Source: Nitrospira lenta
GTDB lineage: Bacteria > Nitrospirota > Nitrospiria > Nitrospirales > Nitrospiraceae
Length of the DNA: 64,000 bases
Assembly (NCBI RefSeq): GCF_900403705.1
Contig: NZ_OUNR01000001.1
Location: 682,001 to 746,000 of the forward strand
Direction: 5' to 3'
In this document: positions 26,348 to 34,448 of the stretch, in pieces
Layout of the letters: each line of letters starts with the position of its first letter
How positions within the stretch are numbered: the stretch's first letter is position 1
Notes under the pieces: generated by a model
Seen by the model: the letters and a program-made list of their open reading frames with translations, nothing else
What the model was told of the DNA's origin: nothing
Databases searched by the model: none
Program-made: the position numbers and the translations under genes

Positions 26348-28002
26348 GGCTGCACCATCCCTCCGACTTTCGGTGCGTCATCGCGAGCTCGGGTAACAAG
26401 AAAGAGCAGATGATTCTCCTGCCTGCGTAACAATTCCAAGTGCCATTCTCCCAGTATCAGGTCAGAAAGAAGCCAGTTGAAATCTGGCACGGAGAGTCCG
26501 TTGGCCAACGGCCCGCCCAGAAATCCACCGTGCACATACAGAAAAAATCGTCCGCACGATTGCTGGAACGCTCGCGATTCTTTCACATTCATGCGAAACC
26601 AGGGATTGAGGTCTACCATGCCTCGATCCATCGTGTCGTGCCCCATGTGCCTCAAGGATGCTTCCGGATCGGCTAGATACACAAGTCGTGAAGACAAGTC
26701 TCCCGGTGCATAGTGTGCCAGCATCATGAAGTTGTGAGGGTCGGAAACCACGATAGGAAGTTCCTCTGTTGTCGTGACAGTCAAGAACTCGGCCACAGGG
26801 CCCACAGCTGAAGCCGCCGTGTACGGGAAGGCCCGCACCGTTAACATCACGAACCCCACTACAGCAATAGCGATTCCCACGACACCTAGCAGCGCTCGGC
26901 CATTGCAGAGCCGGAACAATGTCAACGCGACCAAGGCACTGATCCCTAGCACAGTTGGCAACACATAGCGCGGCGTGAACGCGCCGGTCGTACACAGCGT
27001 GACCGCCACACCGATCACCGGTAAGGCGGCGAATGCCAGGGCGGCCGCCCATTCATGATCGGGAATCACCGGTAAGGCCGGAGCCGGAGTCCGAGCCCTT
27101 CCTCCCTGCTGCAGATAGGCGACCACACCGGCGGTGATCAGTAGCAGCATGAAGAGCAGTGGCGCAGGCATCAGCAACATCGAATAGGTGTCCGGAATCC
27201 CTTTCCAACTCGGAGTCGCCCAGAAACCTCGGGAATAGCCGCGGGCTTGTTGGATCAGAGGCCATAAGAATGCCAGCGGGAGCAGCCCGCCAACAATCGC
27301 CGCCCACAAGGGCCAATCAAGCCGTCGATTGCGATACAGCCTCACGCACTCGGCGATCCCAAGGGGAACAAACACAAATACCGCGTAGTAGTGAGACCCC
27401 ACCGCTGCACCCAGGCTTCCCCACAGGCCGATGAGAGACCAGGGGCGTCCCTTCCCTTCAGCTGCGGCGGCCCAACAGGCCCACGCCATCGCCGCAAACC
27501 CAAGCACCAGCCCGTAGGGCCTAGCTTCATAACTATAGAACTGTGCGTTGGTGACAAGGAGACCCATCATCGCCGTGAATCCATAGAGCGCTGAACTGCG
27601 GCTCTTCACGAGAAAGAACAGGCAGACAGCCGCCATCCACACCCCAACCATTTCTGGAAACCGAAGGGCCCACTCACTCACTCCAAACACCGCCAGTGAG
27701 AGCCGAGTCAAAAGATAAAAGGGGTAGGGGTTTTGGTCTGCCCCTGTGTACAGGGCATCCCAGATACTCGCCGGTGTCGTAGCCTGTGCGATAAAATAAG
27801 TAAATAATTCATCATTCCACAGGGGCTTGCGCATGGCCAACACGCTGGTCGCCACAAAGTAGACGATCGCGAGCACGCCCAACAGCAATACCCAGTGTCT
27901 CTCGCACACCTCGCTCAATGCCTCCGCACGACCGTCAAGCCAGCGCACGGCTCGATCGAGCATCCCGGCACTCTCCACCGCCGTCACGTCACCGGGCTTC
28001 AT
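26344..28002 (-). CDS. GT39/ArnT-like membrane glycosyltransferase (GT-C)
   Basis: A 552-aa polytopic membrane protein. After the first membrane helix (WVLLLGVLAIVYFVATSVLA) the loop carries WNDELFTYF near residue 63, the acidic motif typical of GT-C enzymes. More than ten hydrophobic segments follow, then a soluble C-terminal part from about residue 405. GT-C enzymes transfer a sugar from a polyprenyl-phosphate donor to a glycan or protein in the periplasm. It overlaps both neighbours (14 bases with the next GT-C gene, ATGA with the DPM-like gene). Confidence 0.8.
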   Translation of the reverse strand: MKPGDVTAVESAGMLDRAVRWLDGRAEALSEVCERHWVLLLGVLAIVYFVATSVLAMRKPLWNDELFTYFIAQATTPASIWDALYTGADQNPYPFYLLTRLSLAVFGVSEWALRFPEMVGVWMAAVCLFFLVKSRSSALYGFTAMMGLLVTNAQFYSYEARPYGLVLGFAAMAWACWAAAAEGKGRPWSLIGLWGSLGAAVGSHYYAVFVFVPLGIAECVRLYRNRRLDWPLWAAIVGGLLPLAFLWPLIQQARGYSRGFWATPSWKGIPDTYSMLLMPAPLLFMLLLITAGVVAYLQQGGRARTPAPALPVIPDHEWAAALAFAALPVIGVAVTLCTTGAFTPRYVLPTVLGISALVALTLFRLCNGRALLGVVGIAIAVVGFVMLTVRAFPYTAASAVGPVAEFLTVTTTEELPIVVSDPHNFMMLAHYAPGDLSSRLVYLADPEASLRHMGHDTMDRGMVDLNPWFRMNVKESRAFQQSCGRFFLYVHGGFLGGPLANGLSVPDFNWLLSDLILGEWHLELLRRQENHLLFLVTRARDDAPKVGGMVQP

Positions 28003-29818
28003 GAGGCCTCGCTGCCGTGAGGATATGTTGAGGAGTCCGGTGCGTCATCGTATCCCGTTCAGACTGAACCGCAGCCGGCTCCGGATGGATTCGTTCGTAA
28101 ATGGCGAAGGCCCCCTCATGTCGTACTCCCGTTTCCGTTGTGACGTCATCACTGTATACACGTTTCCAGCGTTCCGGAAATCGTTCGACGACACCCTTCG
28201 TGAACCGCTGGCTATCAATCGCGAGCCCTTCGTCCAGAATGAGATAGGTCACCGGAACGGATTCCAAGAGTTGTTGGGCCTTGAGCGGGTCGGATTCGAA
28301 CGGCGGCATGACCACCTTATTTCCTGTTCGGAGATAGACCCAGTGAGGCATCGACGAGGCAATGACGTCACCTGACTTGACATGCGCCAGCAACCAATCC
28401 ACGCCCGCATCAAGCGCGCGAGATGAATCCATATAGAAAAACAAGCGATAGCCGATCGTTTCGCCAGAGCGGCTGTGATACCGAACTTCAAGATGCCGCT
28501 TCGCATACACGGCCACGGTCGCCGCGACCTGTTGCAAACAGATCCCGACCACTACCAAACCGGCTACAATTCGAAGCACGCCGCCCCAACGCACCCGAGA
28601 ATATTGCTGGGATCGTTTCACGATCCAGCCAACCGTCGTACAAAGAGACAGGGCTAACAAAGGAACGGTTGGGCACAGATATCGATTGAATTGCTCAGGC
28701 CATGGAGTGAGACAAACCAGCCCGACGGAGAACAGGATGCACAAGGGGATCAGCCGTTGCCCGTTCGCGGCCATCACGGCTGTACCGAATACGACAAGGC
28801 ATCCCAACGCATAGAGCGGAACATTGACGATCCATGGGGGCCCCGCATCGGTCCCGATCTGCGCCGAGATCTGTTCCCGCTCCACTTCCCATGCCCGCTT
28901 TGACGCGCTCACAGACTCGCCGATATAGCGCGGAACCACGGAGACGTTGCTTAAGAAACGTCCTACTCGATCACCGACAGTGGAGTAGCCCAGGGTTGGA
29001 TCAAAAGGGTCGATCAACGACACGTTCTTCGCATAGCTGACGTTGTAGAACATATAGTCGGCCCGCTGGTAGGCATATGCGGGATGCTGATACCCCGCAC
29101 TCGTTTCGACAGACTGCACATACGAGAACCATCCGAGGACCGGAAGCGCCGCCATTAGGCTCCGGATGAACGCGGTCTTCCATTGTCTTCGTACCAGCCC
29201 TTCGCCGATCCACGCCACAAGCAGGGCAATCCCCGCCGTACGCAAGGCAACCGCGGCAATCGCAACGGCGCCGGCCCATGCGGACGAAGATGTTCGCACG
29301 TCACGATCATAGACGAGCAGAAATCCGACCGTGAGAAAGCCATAGAGCATATCCGGGAAGCAGAGATCGGACAAAAAATACGTATACACACTCAGCAAGG
29401 TCACAACGGTCCCCCAAAATGCCAAGGGGATCGAAAGATGCCTCCGCATGAGTGTATAGATCGCGAAGATATAGGCCGTGAACGCCAGGAATGAGGAAAA
29501 TCGAAGCAGGCGGCCAACGACCAAGGGGTCGCTCGTTCCCAGGACGAGTTGATGCGCAGCAATGATCAGCGGAAATAGCGGAGGGTATTGATTTGCCTGG
29601 ATCTCGCCGGGCTCATTCAGCAGTCGATATCCCTTCCCTTCGGCGAGCGACGTTCCAAGCACGTAGTACACGCCGCCATCCCAGCGGAAGTCGATTGGGC
29701 CCTGCATGCGAGGCAGCCAGAGCGCGACGATCAGCAATCCAAGGATTACATACACCGTCCGTTCTTTACTAGTCTCACCCCGCCACATCGCCCACATAGT
29801 CGGCACGCATCGGTTCAA
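27989..29818 (-). CDS. GT39-like membrane glycosyltransferase (GT-C), second copy
   Basis: A 609-aa polytopic membrane protein with a first helix at about residues 21-36, then an acidic loop motif FRWDGGVYYVLG near residue 45, ten or so further helices and a soluble C-terminal domain from about residue 480 (LLAHVKSGDVIASSMPHW region). The arrangement is that of GT-C glycosyltransferases; sequence similarity to the neighbouring GT-C gene is limited to the layout. Alternative starts a few codons downstream (MWAMWRGETSK) are possible. Donor and acceptor are unknown. Confidence 0.75.
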   Translation of the reverse strand: MNRCVPTMWAMWRGETSKERTVYVILGLLIVALWLPRMQGPIDFRWDGGVYYVLGTSLAEGKGYRLLNEPGEIQANQYPPLFPLIIAAHQLVLGTSDPLVVGRLLRFSSFLAFTAYIFAIYTLMRRHLSIPLAFWGTVVTLLSVYTYFLSDLCFPDMLYGFLTVGFLLVYDRDVRTSSSAWAGAVAIAAVALRTAGIALLVAWIGEGLVRRQWKTAFIRSLMAALPVLGWFSYVQSVETSAGYQHPAYAYQRADYMFYNVSYAKNVSLIDPFDPTLGYSTVGDRVGRFLSNVSVVPRYIGESVSASKRAWEVEREQISAQIGTDAGPPWIVNVPLYALGCLVVFGTAVMAANGQRLIPLCILFSVGLVCLTPWPEQFNRYLCPTVPLLALSLCTTVGWIVKRSQQYSRVRWGGVLRIVAGLVVVGICLQQVAATVAVYAKRHLEVRYHSRSGETIGYRLFFYMDSSRALDAGVDWLLAHVKSGDVIASSMPHWVYLRTGNKVVMPPFESDPLKAQQLLESVPVTYLILDEGLAIDSQRFTKGVVERFPERWKRVYSDDVTTETGVRHEGAFAIYERIHPEPAAVQSERDTMTHRTPQHILTAARPHEAR

Positions 29819-29836
29819 GCAGCACTCACTTCGCCG

Positions 29837-30145
29837 CTACTTCTGGCGGGCATTCACAACACCGTTGTAAATTCTTCCTACGACCCACCCGATGAGCCCT
29901 CCCGTGACGGCGCCGTAGATGAGTCCTACAAACGCCCCCATCCACGTCACCGAGTATCCGATGAAGAAGTTCGCTAAGAGCTGAAGATGCTGCCCCGCAC
30001 TCGGCCCGCCCTTGATGACCAACCACACCGTCATCATGAACAGGCCGCCCCCTCCGATCACTCCGCAGACAAGCGCCAATGCGTCCGCCTTGATCCTGGC
30101 AAGAGTGTGACTGACTTCGTCTGTCTGCATGGCCTGCGGTTTCAT
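29837..30145 (-). CDS. small membrane protein, homologous to the C-terminus of the adjacent oxidoreductase
   Basis: A 102-aa protein with two or three hydrophobic segments: ALALVCGVIGGGGLFMMTVWLVI, then KGGP, LLANFFIGYSVTWMGAFVGLIYG, and GGLIGWVVGRIYNGVV. The same pattern (KGGP, then G, LL, N, G, VTWxGAFxG, VG) forms the last 100 residues of the upstream FAD oxidoreductase. From memory, small proteins of this type are often labelled 'bacteriophage holin' in annotations without phage context. The frame is open further upstream but the extension is inside the neighbouring gene; ATG 30145 follows an AAAGG site. Function unknown. Confidence 0.65.
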   Translation of the reverse strand: MKPQAMQTDEVSHTLARIKADALALVCGVIGGGGLFMMTVWLVIKGGPSAGQHLQLLANFFIGYSVTWMGAFVGLIYGAVTGGLIGWVVGRIYNGVVNARQK

Positions 30146-30173
30146 CGCGGGCACCGCCTTTCTTCCATGTGAA

Positions 30174-32015
30174 TTACATTTTATCGAGGAGATGGCGCCG
30201 ATCGTCCCGCTCGGCGCGCCGCCGAACGAACTGTGCGTAGCCCACGAGCGTCCAATTTCTGAGTCCGGCCGCAAGTGCCCCCACCGCGAACCCCACCAGC
30301 CCGGCTTCACCCATGCCGATGAACGCGCCCAACCAGGTGACTTCAAATCCGAACAGATAGTTCCCGAGCAACGACAAGGTTGGGCCGGGCGCAGGTCCGC
30401 CTTTGAGTAACAGACCAGCCGACGCCATGAATATTCCAATGCCACTCACCGCGCCGACGGCTATCCCCAACGCGACCGGATCGATTTTCGCAAACGCAAC
30501 TTCGATCATTGCATCTTCAGCCGCTGCGATCGTCTCATCGACTGAGACGGAGACGCGCGCCGGCACCAGCCGATCCCCGGCGTTCGGCTGAGAGGTCTGG
30601 CCCTCTTCGTGATATTCCTTCTCTGTGTTGACCGACCAGACATCGCGCTTGTCTCCGAGAATGTTTCCCGCCGCATACACACCGGTCAACATAGAGTGGT
30701 CTTGATTGTTATAGCGATGCAATCCGTTTCGCCCGATGGTCTGTAGATTCGAGAAAGTTTCCAGATAGCCACGGATCGTGGCGACACTGTCTTGATACGT
30801 TTGGTCATAGACCGGATAGGCCTTCTCCATCCGCACGACCGTTCCGTCTTTGACTTCCCGCGGATCGATCAGGCCGATTTGAGCGCACTCTCGAATGCCC
30901 AGCTCAATAAGGCGCTCATCCGACCACGTCCACATATCATCCGTGTCCCACAAGAAGTATTCCAATCCCAGCGAGGTCCGCGAGGGATCCGGCACCATAT
31001 AGGGACTCCAATTTTTGTAATTCTGAATCCGTCCGAGCTTCACCTCCGGTGAATGGACATAGAGCCAGTTATCAGGGAAGACCGCCTCGCGATCAATGAC
31101 CAGCACGACCGTCAGATAATCCCGATAGCGGAGCGACTGTGCGGCCTTGAGCACATCGTCAGGCGGCAAAGGATCCAGGGCCTGCACCAGTTCACGCAGC
31201 GGCATCGTCGACACGAAATGCTGGCCGGCGTACTCCAGCGACTCGCCGGCTGCGCCTCGGCCCTGAACGCAATCGACCTGACCGTGACGATGCCGGACAC
31301 GCTCCACGTGCACACCTTGGATCGTTTGCGAACCCTGCGTTTCGATCAAACCGCGGCACCGTTCCCACATCAATCCCGGACCAAAGCGGGGATAGTGAAA
31401 TTGCTCGATCAAAGAGGTCAGTGTCGAGCCGTCCATTCCCTGCTTGGCGCCAAAGAGCGCATTCCGCACGGCTTGCTTCAAGGAGAGGTTCTTAATGCGT
31501 TGCGCCGCCCAGTCTGCTGAGATCTCGTGGCACGGAATCCCCCAGACCTTCTCCGTGTAGGTCTTGAAGAAAATGTTGTAGAGCCGATACCCGAATCGGT
31601 TGGAGACCCATTGCTCAAATGTTTTTTCGTCCTGAATGTGGAAGAACTTAGCCTTAATGTAACTGAGGCCGATCAGAAACGATTCCAGCGGACCGAGGCC
31701 AGCCAGCGCATTCATCGGCTTCAGGGGATAGTCGAAGAAATGTTGATTATAGTAAATGCGTGAAATCCGCGGACGAAGCAGAAACTCTTCTCCCAGAATT
31801 TCATGCCACAACTCATTGATGAGGGGGACTTTCGAAAAGAACCGATGTCCGCCGATATCAAATCGATACCCGCGGTAATTGACGGTCTTTGAGATGCCTC
31901 CGACCTGATCGCTCGCCTCAAGCACGGTGGACGTCATCCCGCGCTTCCCCAACTCGTAGGCGGTCGTGAGTCCTGCCGGTCCTGCCCCGATAATGACAGA
32001 AGATTCTTTGCTCAC
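30174..32015 (-). CDS. NAD(P)/FAD-dependent oxidoreductase (UGM/amine-oxidase-like) fused to a small membrane domain
   Basis: A 613-aa protein. Residues 6-35 form the FAD-binding Rossmann motif (VIIGAGPAGLTTAYELGKRG...VLEAS), followed by GGHRFFSK and the central domain seen in UDP-galactopyranose-mutase-like and protoporphyrinogen-oxidase-like flavoproteins. A second FAD segment with GVYAAGNILGD lies near residue 450. From about residue 510 there is a separate hydrophobic module (ALGIAVGAVSGIGIFMASAG, KGGPAPG, VTWLGAFIG) homologous to the neighbouring 102-aa protein. The flavin part may rearrange or oxidise a nucleotide or lipid-linked sugar, and the module would hold it at the membrane. The start overlaps the upstream GT2 stop (ATGA). 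Confidence 0.82.
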   Translation of the reverse strand: MSKESSVIIGAGPAGLTTAYELGKRGMTSTVLEASDQVGGISKTVNYRGYRFDIGGHRFFSKVPLINELWHEILGEEFLLRPRISRIYYNQHFFDYPLKPMNALAGLGPLESFLIGLSYIKAKFFHIQDEKTFEQWVSNRFGYRLYNIFFKTYTEKVWGIPCHEISADWAAQRIKNLSLKQAVRNALFGAKQGMDGSTLTSLIEQFHYPRFGPGLMWERCRGLIETQGSQTIQGVHVERVRHRHGQVDCVQGRGAAGESLEYAGQHFVSTMPLRELVQALDPLPPDDVLKAAQSLRYRDYLTVVLVIDREAVFPDNWLYVHSPEVKLGRIQNYKNWSPYMVPDPSRTSLGLEYFLWDTDDMWTWSDERLIELGIRECAQIGLIDPREVKDGTVVRMEKAYPVYDQTYQDSVATIRGYLETFSNLQTIGRNGLHRYNNQDHSMLTGVYAAGNILGDKRDVWSVNTEKEYHEEGQTSQPNAGDRLVPARVSVSVDETIAAAEDAMIEVAFAKIDPVALGIAVGAVSGIGIFMASAGLLLKGGPAPGPTLSLLGNYLFGFEVTWLGAFIGMGEAGLVGFAVGALAAGLRNWTLVGYAQFVRRRAERDDRRHLLDKM

Positions 32016-33088
32016 CCGTGTTTCTCCACCTGTGATTTTGGTTGCACCGACTCAGACGGAAGGAGCGAGGCTGGCTTTTCGCCGACCCAATGACGGTCGA
32101 CAAGATGGCGTGCCGTCCCAACAATGAAGGCGACTCCGCTATACAAAAAATACAACCAGTGCCATGGGATGGCCTGTGCTGCGAAGCCGAACCCGCGCTT
32201 CTCCAGGAAAAATCGGTAAAGCCGGACATTGAGCATAAACAGCAGCAGCCCCATAGTCGCCGCAGCGGCCACGCCCAGAGGTTGCCAGAACGCCAGCACC
32301 AGCGCCCCGAGAAATCCGAAAACCAACATGACACTCACACGCCCGGAGATGCCGATATTCAAATCGTTCACAAAACCCCGGTGCCGATGGATCAGCTGCG
32401 TCCAGGGCACGGCCCGTTGAAAGAAGTCCGCTTGAAGCATCGATCCAATCATCCAACGCTTCCAATGCTTGACTTGAATCGATTTACAAAGCCGAATCGT
32501 ATGGCCGGCGCGGGTGAGACGGTAGCCCAATTCAATATCCTCGATGGAGGGCTTGAGATACGTTTCATCAAATCCGCCCATGGCAAGAAAGACATCCCGC
32601 CGGATCGCCCCGCAAGCGCCCCAAAACGTGGAAGCTTCCTCCCGACCGTTCTGATGGACATAGTGATGGAGCAGGTTGCGGTACTGAGACAGAAAATTCG
32701 ACTCTCCCGGTTGATCGTCATACGATCCGATCATTGCCGCCACCTCGGAATCTCGCTCAAAGATCTCCTTGGCCCGGCGAATAACATTCTCCGGAACGGT
32801 CACATCGGCATCAATGAAAAAGAGCAGATCCGATTTCGCCTTCGATGCGCCAAGATTTCTGGCGCGGCCGGGCCCTCCCGGCTGGGGGAAACGATAGAGC
32901 GTCACGCCGGCCGCCTCTGCGTACTGCGAGGAGCCGTCCGTATCCCCGTCGCCGATGACGATAATTTCATCCGGCTGAGGATCCGTGCGCTTGATCGAGT
33001 CCAAGCTCGCGCGAAATCGTTCGCCCCCGTTGTAGACCGGAACGATGACCGCAAGCGTTACAGGCCGAACCGATGCTCTGGCATTCAT
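32012..33088 (-). CDS. family 2 glycosyltransferase with membrane tail
   Basis: A 358-aa GT-A glycosyltransferase: LAVIVPVYNGGERFRASLDS at about residues 12-31, IIVIGDGDTDGSSQ, GGPGRARNLGASKAKSDLLFFIDADV with a DAD metal site near 95, and ED in FDETYLKPSIEDIELGYRL. Three C-terminal hydrophobic segments from about residue 250 suggest membrane attachment. It overlaps the FAD oxidoreductase gene by ATGA, so the two are likely co-translated and may act on the same intermediate. It would be the first gene of the long minus-strand group that continues to 20 kb; 214 bases separate it from the phosphonate module. Confidence 0.86.
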   Translation of the reverse strand: MNARASVRPVTLAVIVPVYNGGERFRASLDSIKRTDPQPDEIIVIGDGDTDGSSQYAEAAGVTLYRFPQPGGPGRARNLGASKAKSDLLFFIDADVTVPENVIRRAKEIFERDSEVAAMIGSYDDQPGESNFLSQYRNLLHHYVHQNGREEASTFWGACGAIRRDVFLAMGGFDETYLKPSIEDIELGYRLTRAGHTIRLCKSIQVKHWKRWMIGSMLQADFFQRAVPWTQLIHRHRGFVNDLNIGISGRVSVMLVFGFLGALVLAFWQPLGVAAAATMGLLLFMLNVRLYRFFLEKRGFGFAAQAIPWHWLYFLYSGVAFIVGTARHLVDRHWVGEKPASLLPSESVQPKSQVEKHG

Positions 33089-33302
33089 GATCCTGGTGGC
33101 CCCTTAAGCTCAACACGCAGCGATAAACGTGCAGTGGCGCACTCGGAGGCTTGCCATTCCGCAGACAAGCCCCCCGCTAAGAATTTCGGTAGAAACGTAG
33201 AGGAAGAAGACCTCGGCAATAAGCCCATACCCCTCTTCACAGCCTCAGGAGACGGGAATACGATCGCGTATGTATCGTCCTGATGGACTGCCCTCACGAA
33301 GC

Positions 33303-34304
33303 TTACTGGAGAGAACCTTTCTGAGCAACGTCAGATTGATTTCCCGTCAGTGCGAGACACCCCAACCCGATCCCGATCCAGACCAACTCGCGGAATCGCC
33401 GTAGCAGGGCGAAGGTAATCCCCGTCACATCCGAATAGCCGAAGGCTTGGAGCAACAGCAGATTGCCGCCGTCCTGCGCACCCAGGCTGCCGGGGATGAA
33501 GAACGTCCCGCCTTTGATGAAGACGGAGAGGGCTCCGATCGAGATTGCCGACCAGACATCGGCCGGACCACCGAGATAGTAGATGATCACGAACACTTCC
33601 AGCGCCTCAGCCAACCACCCCAGGAAATACAAACCAGTGGACGCATAGAACGCCCCCTGATGGCGAGTATAGAAATTCAGAATCGTCTGATCGAGCGCCC
33701 GCAGCTTGTCTTCCCGTGCTTCGAGAAAGCCGATCCGCATACCGAACTTCCGCAGCGTCTCCAGGGTCCAGGTAAAGAGGCCGCGCCGCTGCACGAACAC
33801 AAAGGCCATGGTCCCGAAGGCCAACAGCCCGATGCTCAGCAACCCTGCCGCCACGATTTGTCCCGACGAACCCTGCGCACCCAAAATCCAGAAGCCCAAC
33901 GCGATTCCTAAAAGAATAAACAGCACCTGAGCAATGGTCATGGTGGTCTTGGCAATGACGACGGAGGCCAACCCTTCCACCAACGGCACGCCGGACTTCT
34001 GCAACAGATACGCTTTCAGCGGTTCGCCGCCGACATACGCGGTCGGAGTCGTCATATTCACCACTTCACCGGCCGTGCGAACAGCCAAGACCCGCAGGAA
34101 CGAGACCGACTGTCCGGCCGGACCAAGCGTGATCTTCCACCCATAGGCCTCGACGGCATACATGACGAGGGAAGGAATGAGGATAACGCACAATGCCACC
34201 GGCCCGAGTCTGGTCGCAGCGTCATAAATATTCCCAGGACCGATGTGCCAGACAATGAGACCGAGCGTGAGGAAGCCGACGAGGAGGAGGATGACTCTCA
34301 GCAC
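33303..34304 (-). CDS. flippase-like integral membrane protein (LPG-synthase TM region / YbhN / HpnL-like)
   Basis: A 333-aa protein with about eight hydrophobic segments. It matches the lysylphosphatidylglycerol synthase transmembrane-region family: LRVILLLVGFLTLGLIVW at the N-terminus, TPTAYVGGEPLKAYLLQKSG near residue 90, and the late FIPGSLGAQDGGNLLLLQAFG segment near residue 275. Members without the synthase domain are thought to translocate lipids or polyprenyl intermediates. It begins with GTG, with an AGGA site about 11 bases upstream. It follows the CDP-alcohol phosphotransferase fusion across a palindromic repeat, so moving the product of that enzyme across the membrane is a fair guess. 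Confidence 0.8.
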   Translation of the reverse strand: MLRVILLLVGFLTLGLIVWHIGPGNIYDAATRLGPVALCVILIPSLVMYAVEAYGWKITLGPAGQSVSFLRVLAVRTAGEVVNMTTPTAYVGGEPLKAYLLQKSGVPLVEGLASVVIAKTTMTIAQVLFILLGIALGFWILGAQGSSGQIVAAGLLSIGLLAFGTMAFVFVQRRGLFTWTLETLRKFGMRIGFLEAREDKLRALDQTILNFYTRHQGAFYASTGLYFLGWLAEALEVFVIIYYLGGPADVWSAISIGALSVFIKGGTFFIPGSLGAQDGGNLLLLQAFGYSDVTGITFALLRRFRELVWIGIGLGCLALTGNQSDVAQKGSLQ

Positions 34305-34324
34305 GCGGATCGAGTCCTATCTCC

Positions 34325-34447
34325 GGGATGCTCAAAACTGTCATCCAGCGAGGCCGCAGGGTACGTAGCCCCCGAAGCGCACTGTGACTGGTACGTTGAG
34401 GGGGATGAGTAACCGAGAACGAAGCTGGGGGCAGTTTTCAGCATCCC
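34325..34447. repeat. intergenic palindromic repeat, copy 1
   Basis: A 123-base element with complementary ends: the left end GGATGCTCAAAACTG pairs with the right end CAGTTTTCAGCATCC, and an inner CCAGC pairs with GCTGG. Its layout (outer stem, CCAGC, then GAGGCCGCA, then GAGAACG, then GCTGG and outer stem) is the same as in the 54044-54165 copy, though stem bases differ. It ends one base from the stop codon of the minus-strand gene at 34449, so it may act as that gene's terminator or a processing site. Confidence 0.8.
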
Positions 34448-34448
34448 G

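Noticed and set aside
29837-30145. Prophage holin
   Set aside because: No endolysin, tail or integrase genes nearby; homology is to a domain of a chromosomal flavoprotein.
32042-33283. 413-codon plus-strand frame opposite the GT2 gene at 32012
   Set aside because: Covers a gene with full GT2 motifs and has no motif of its own.
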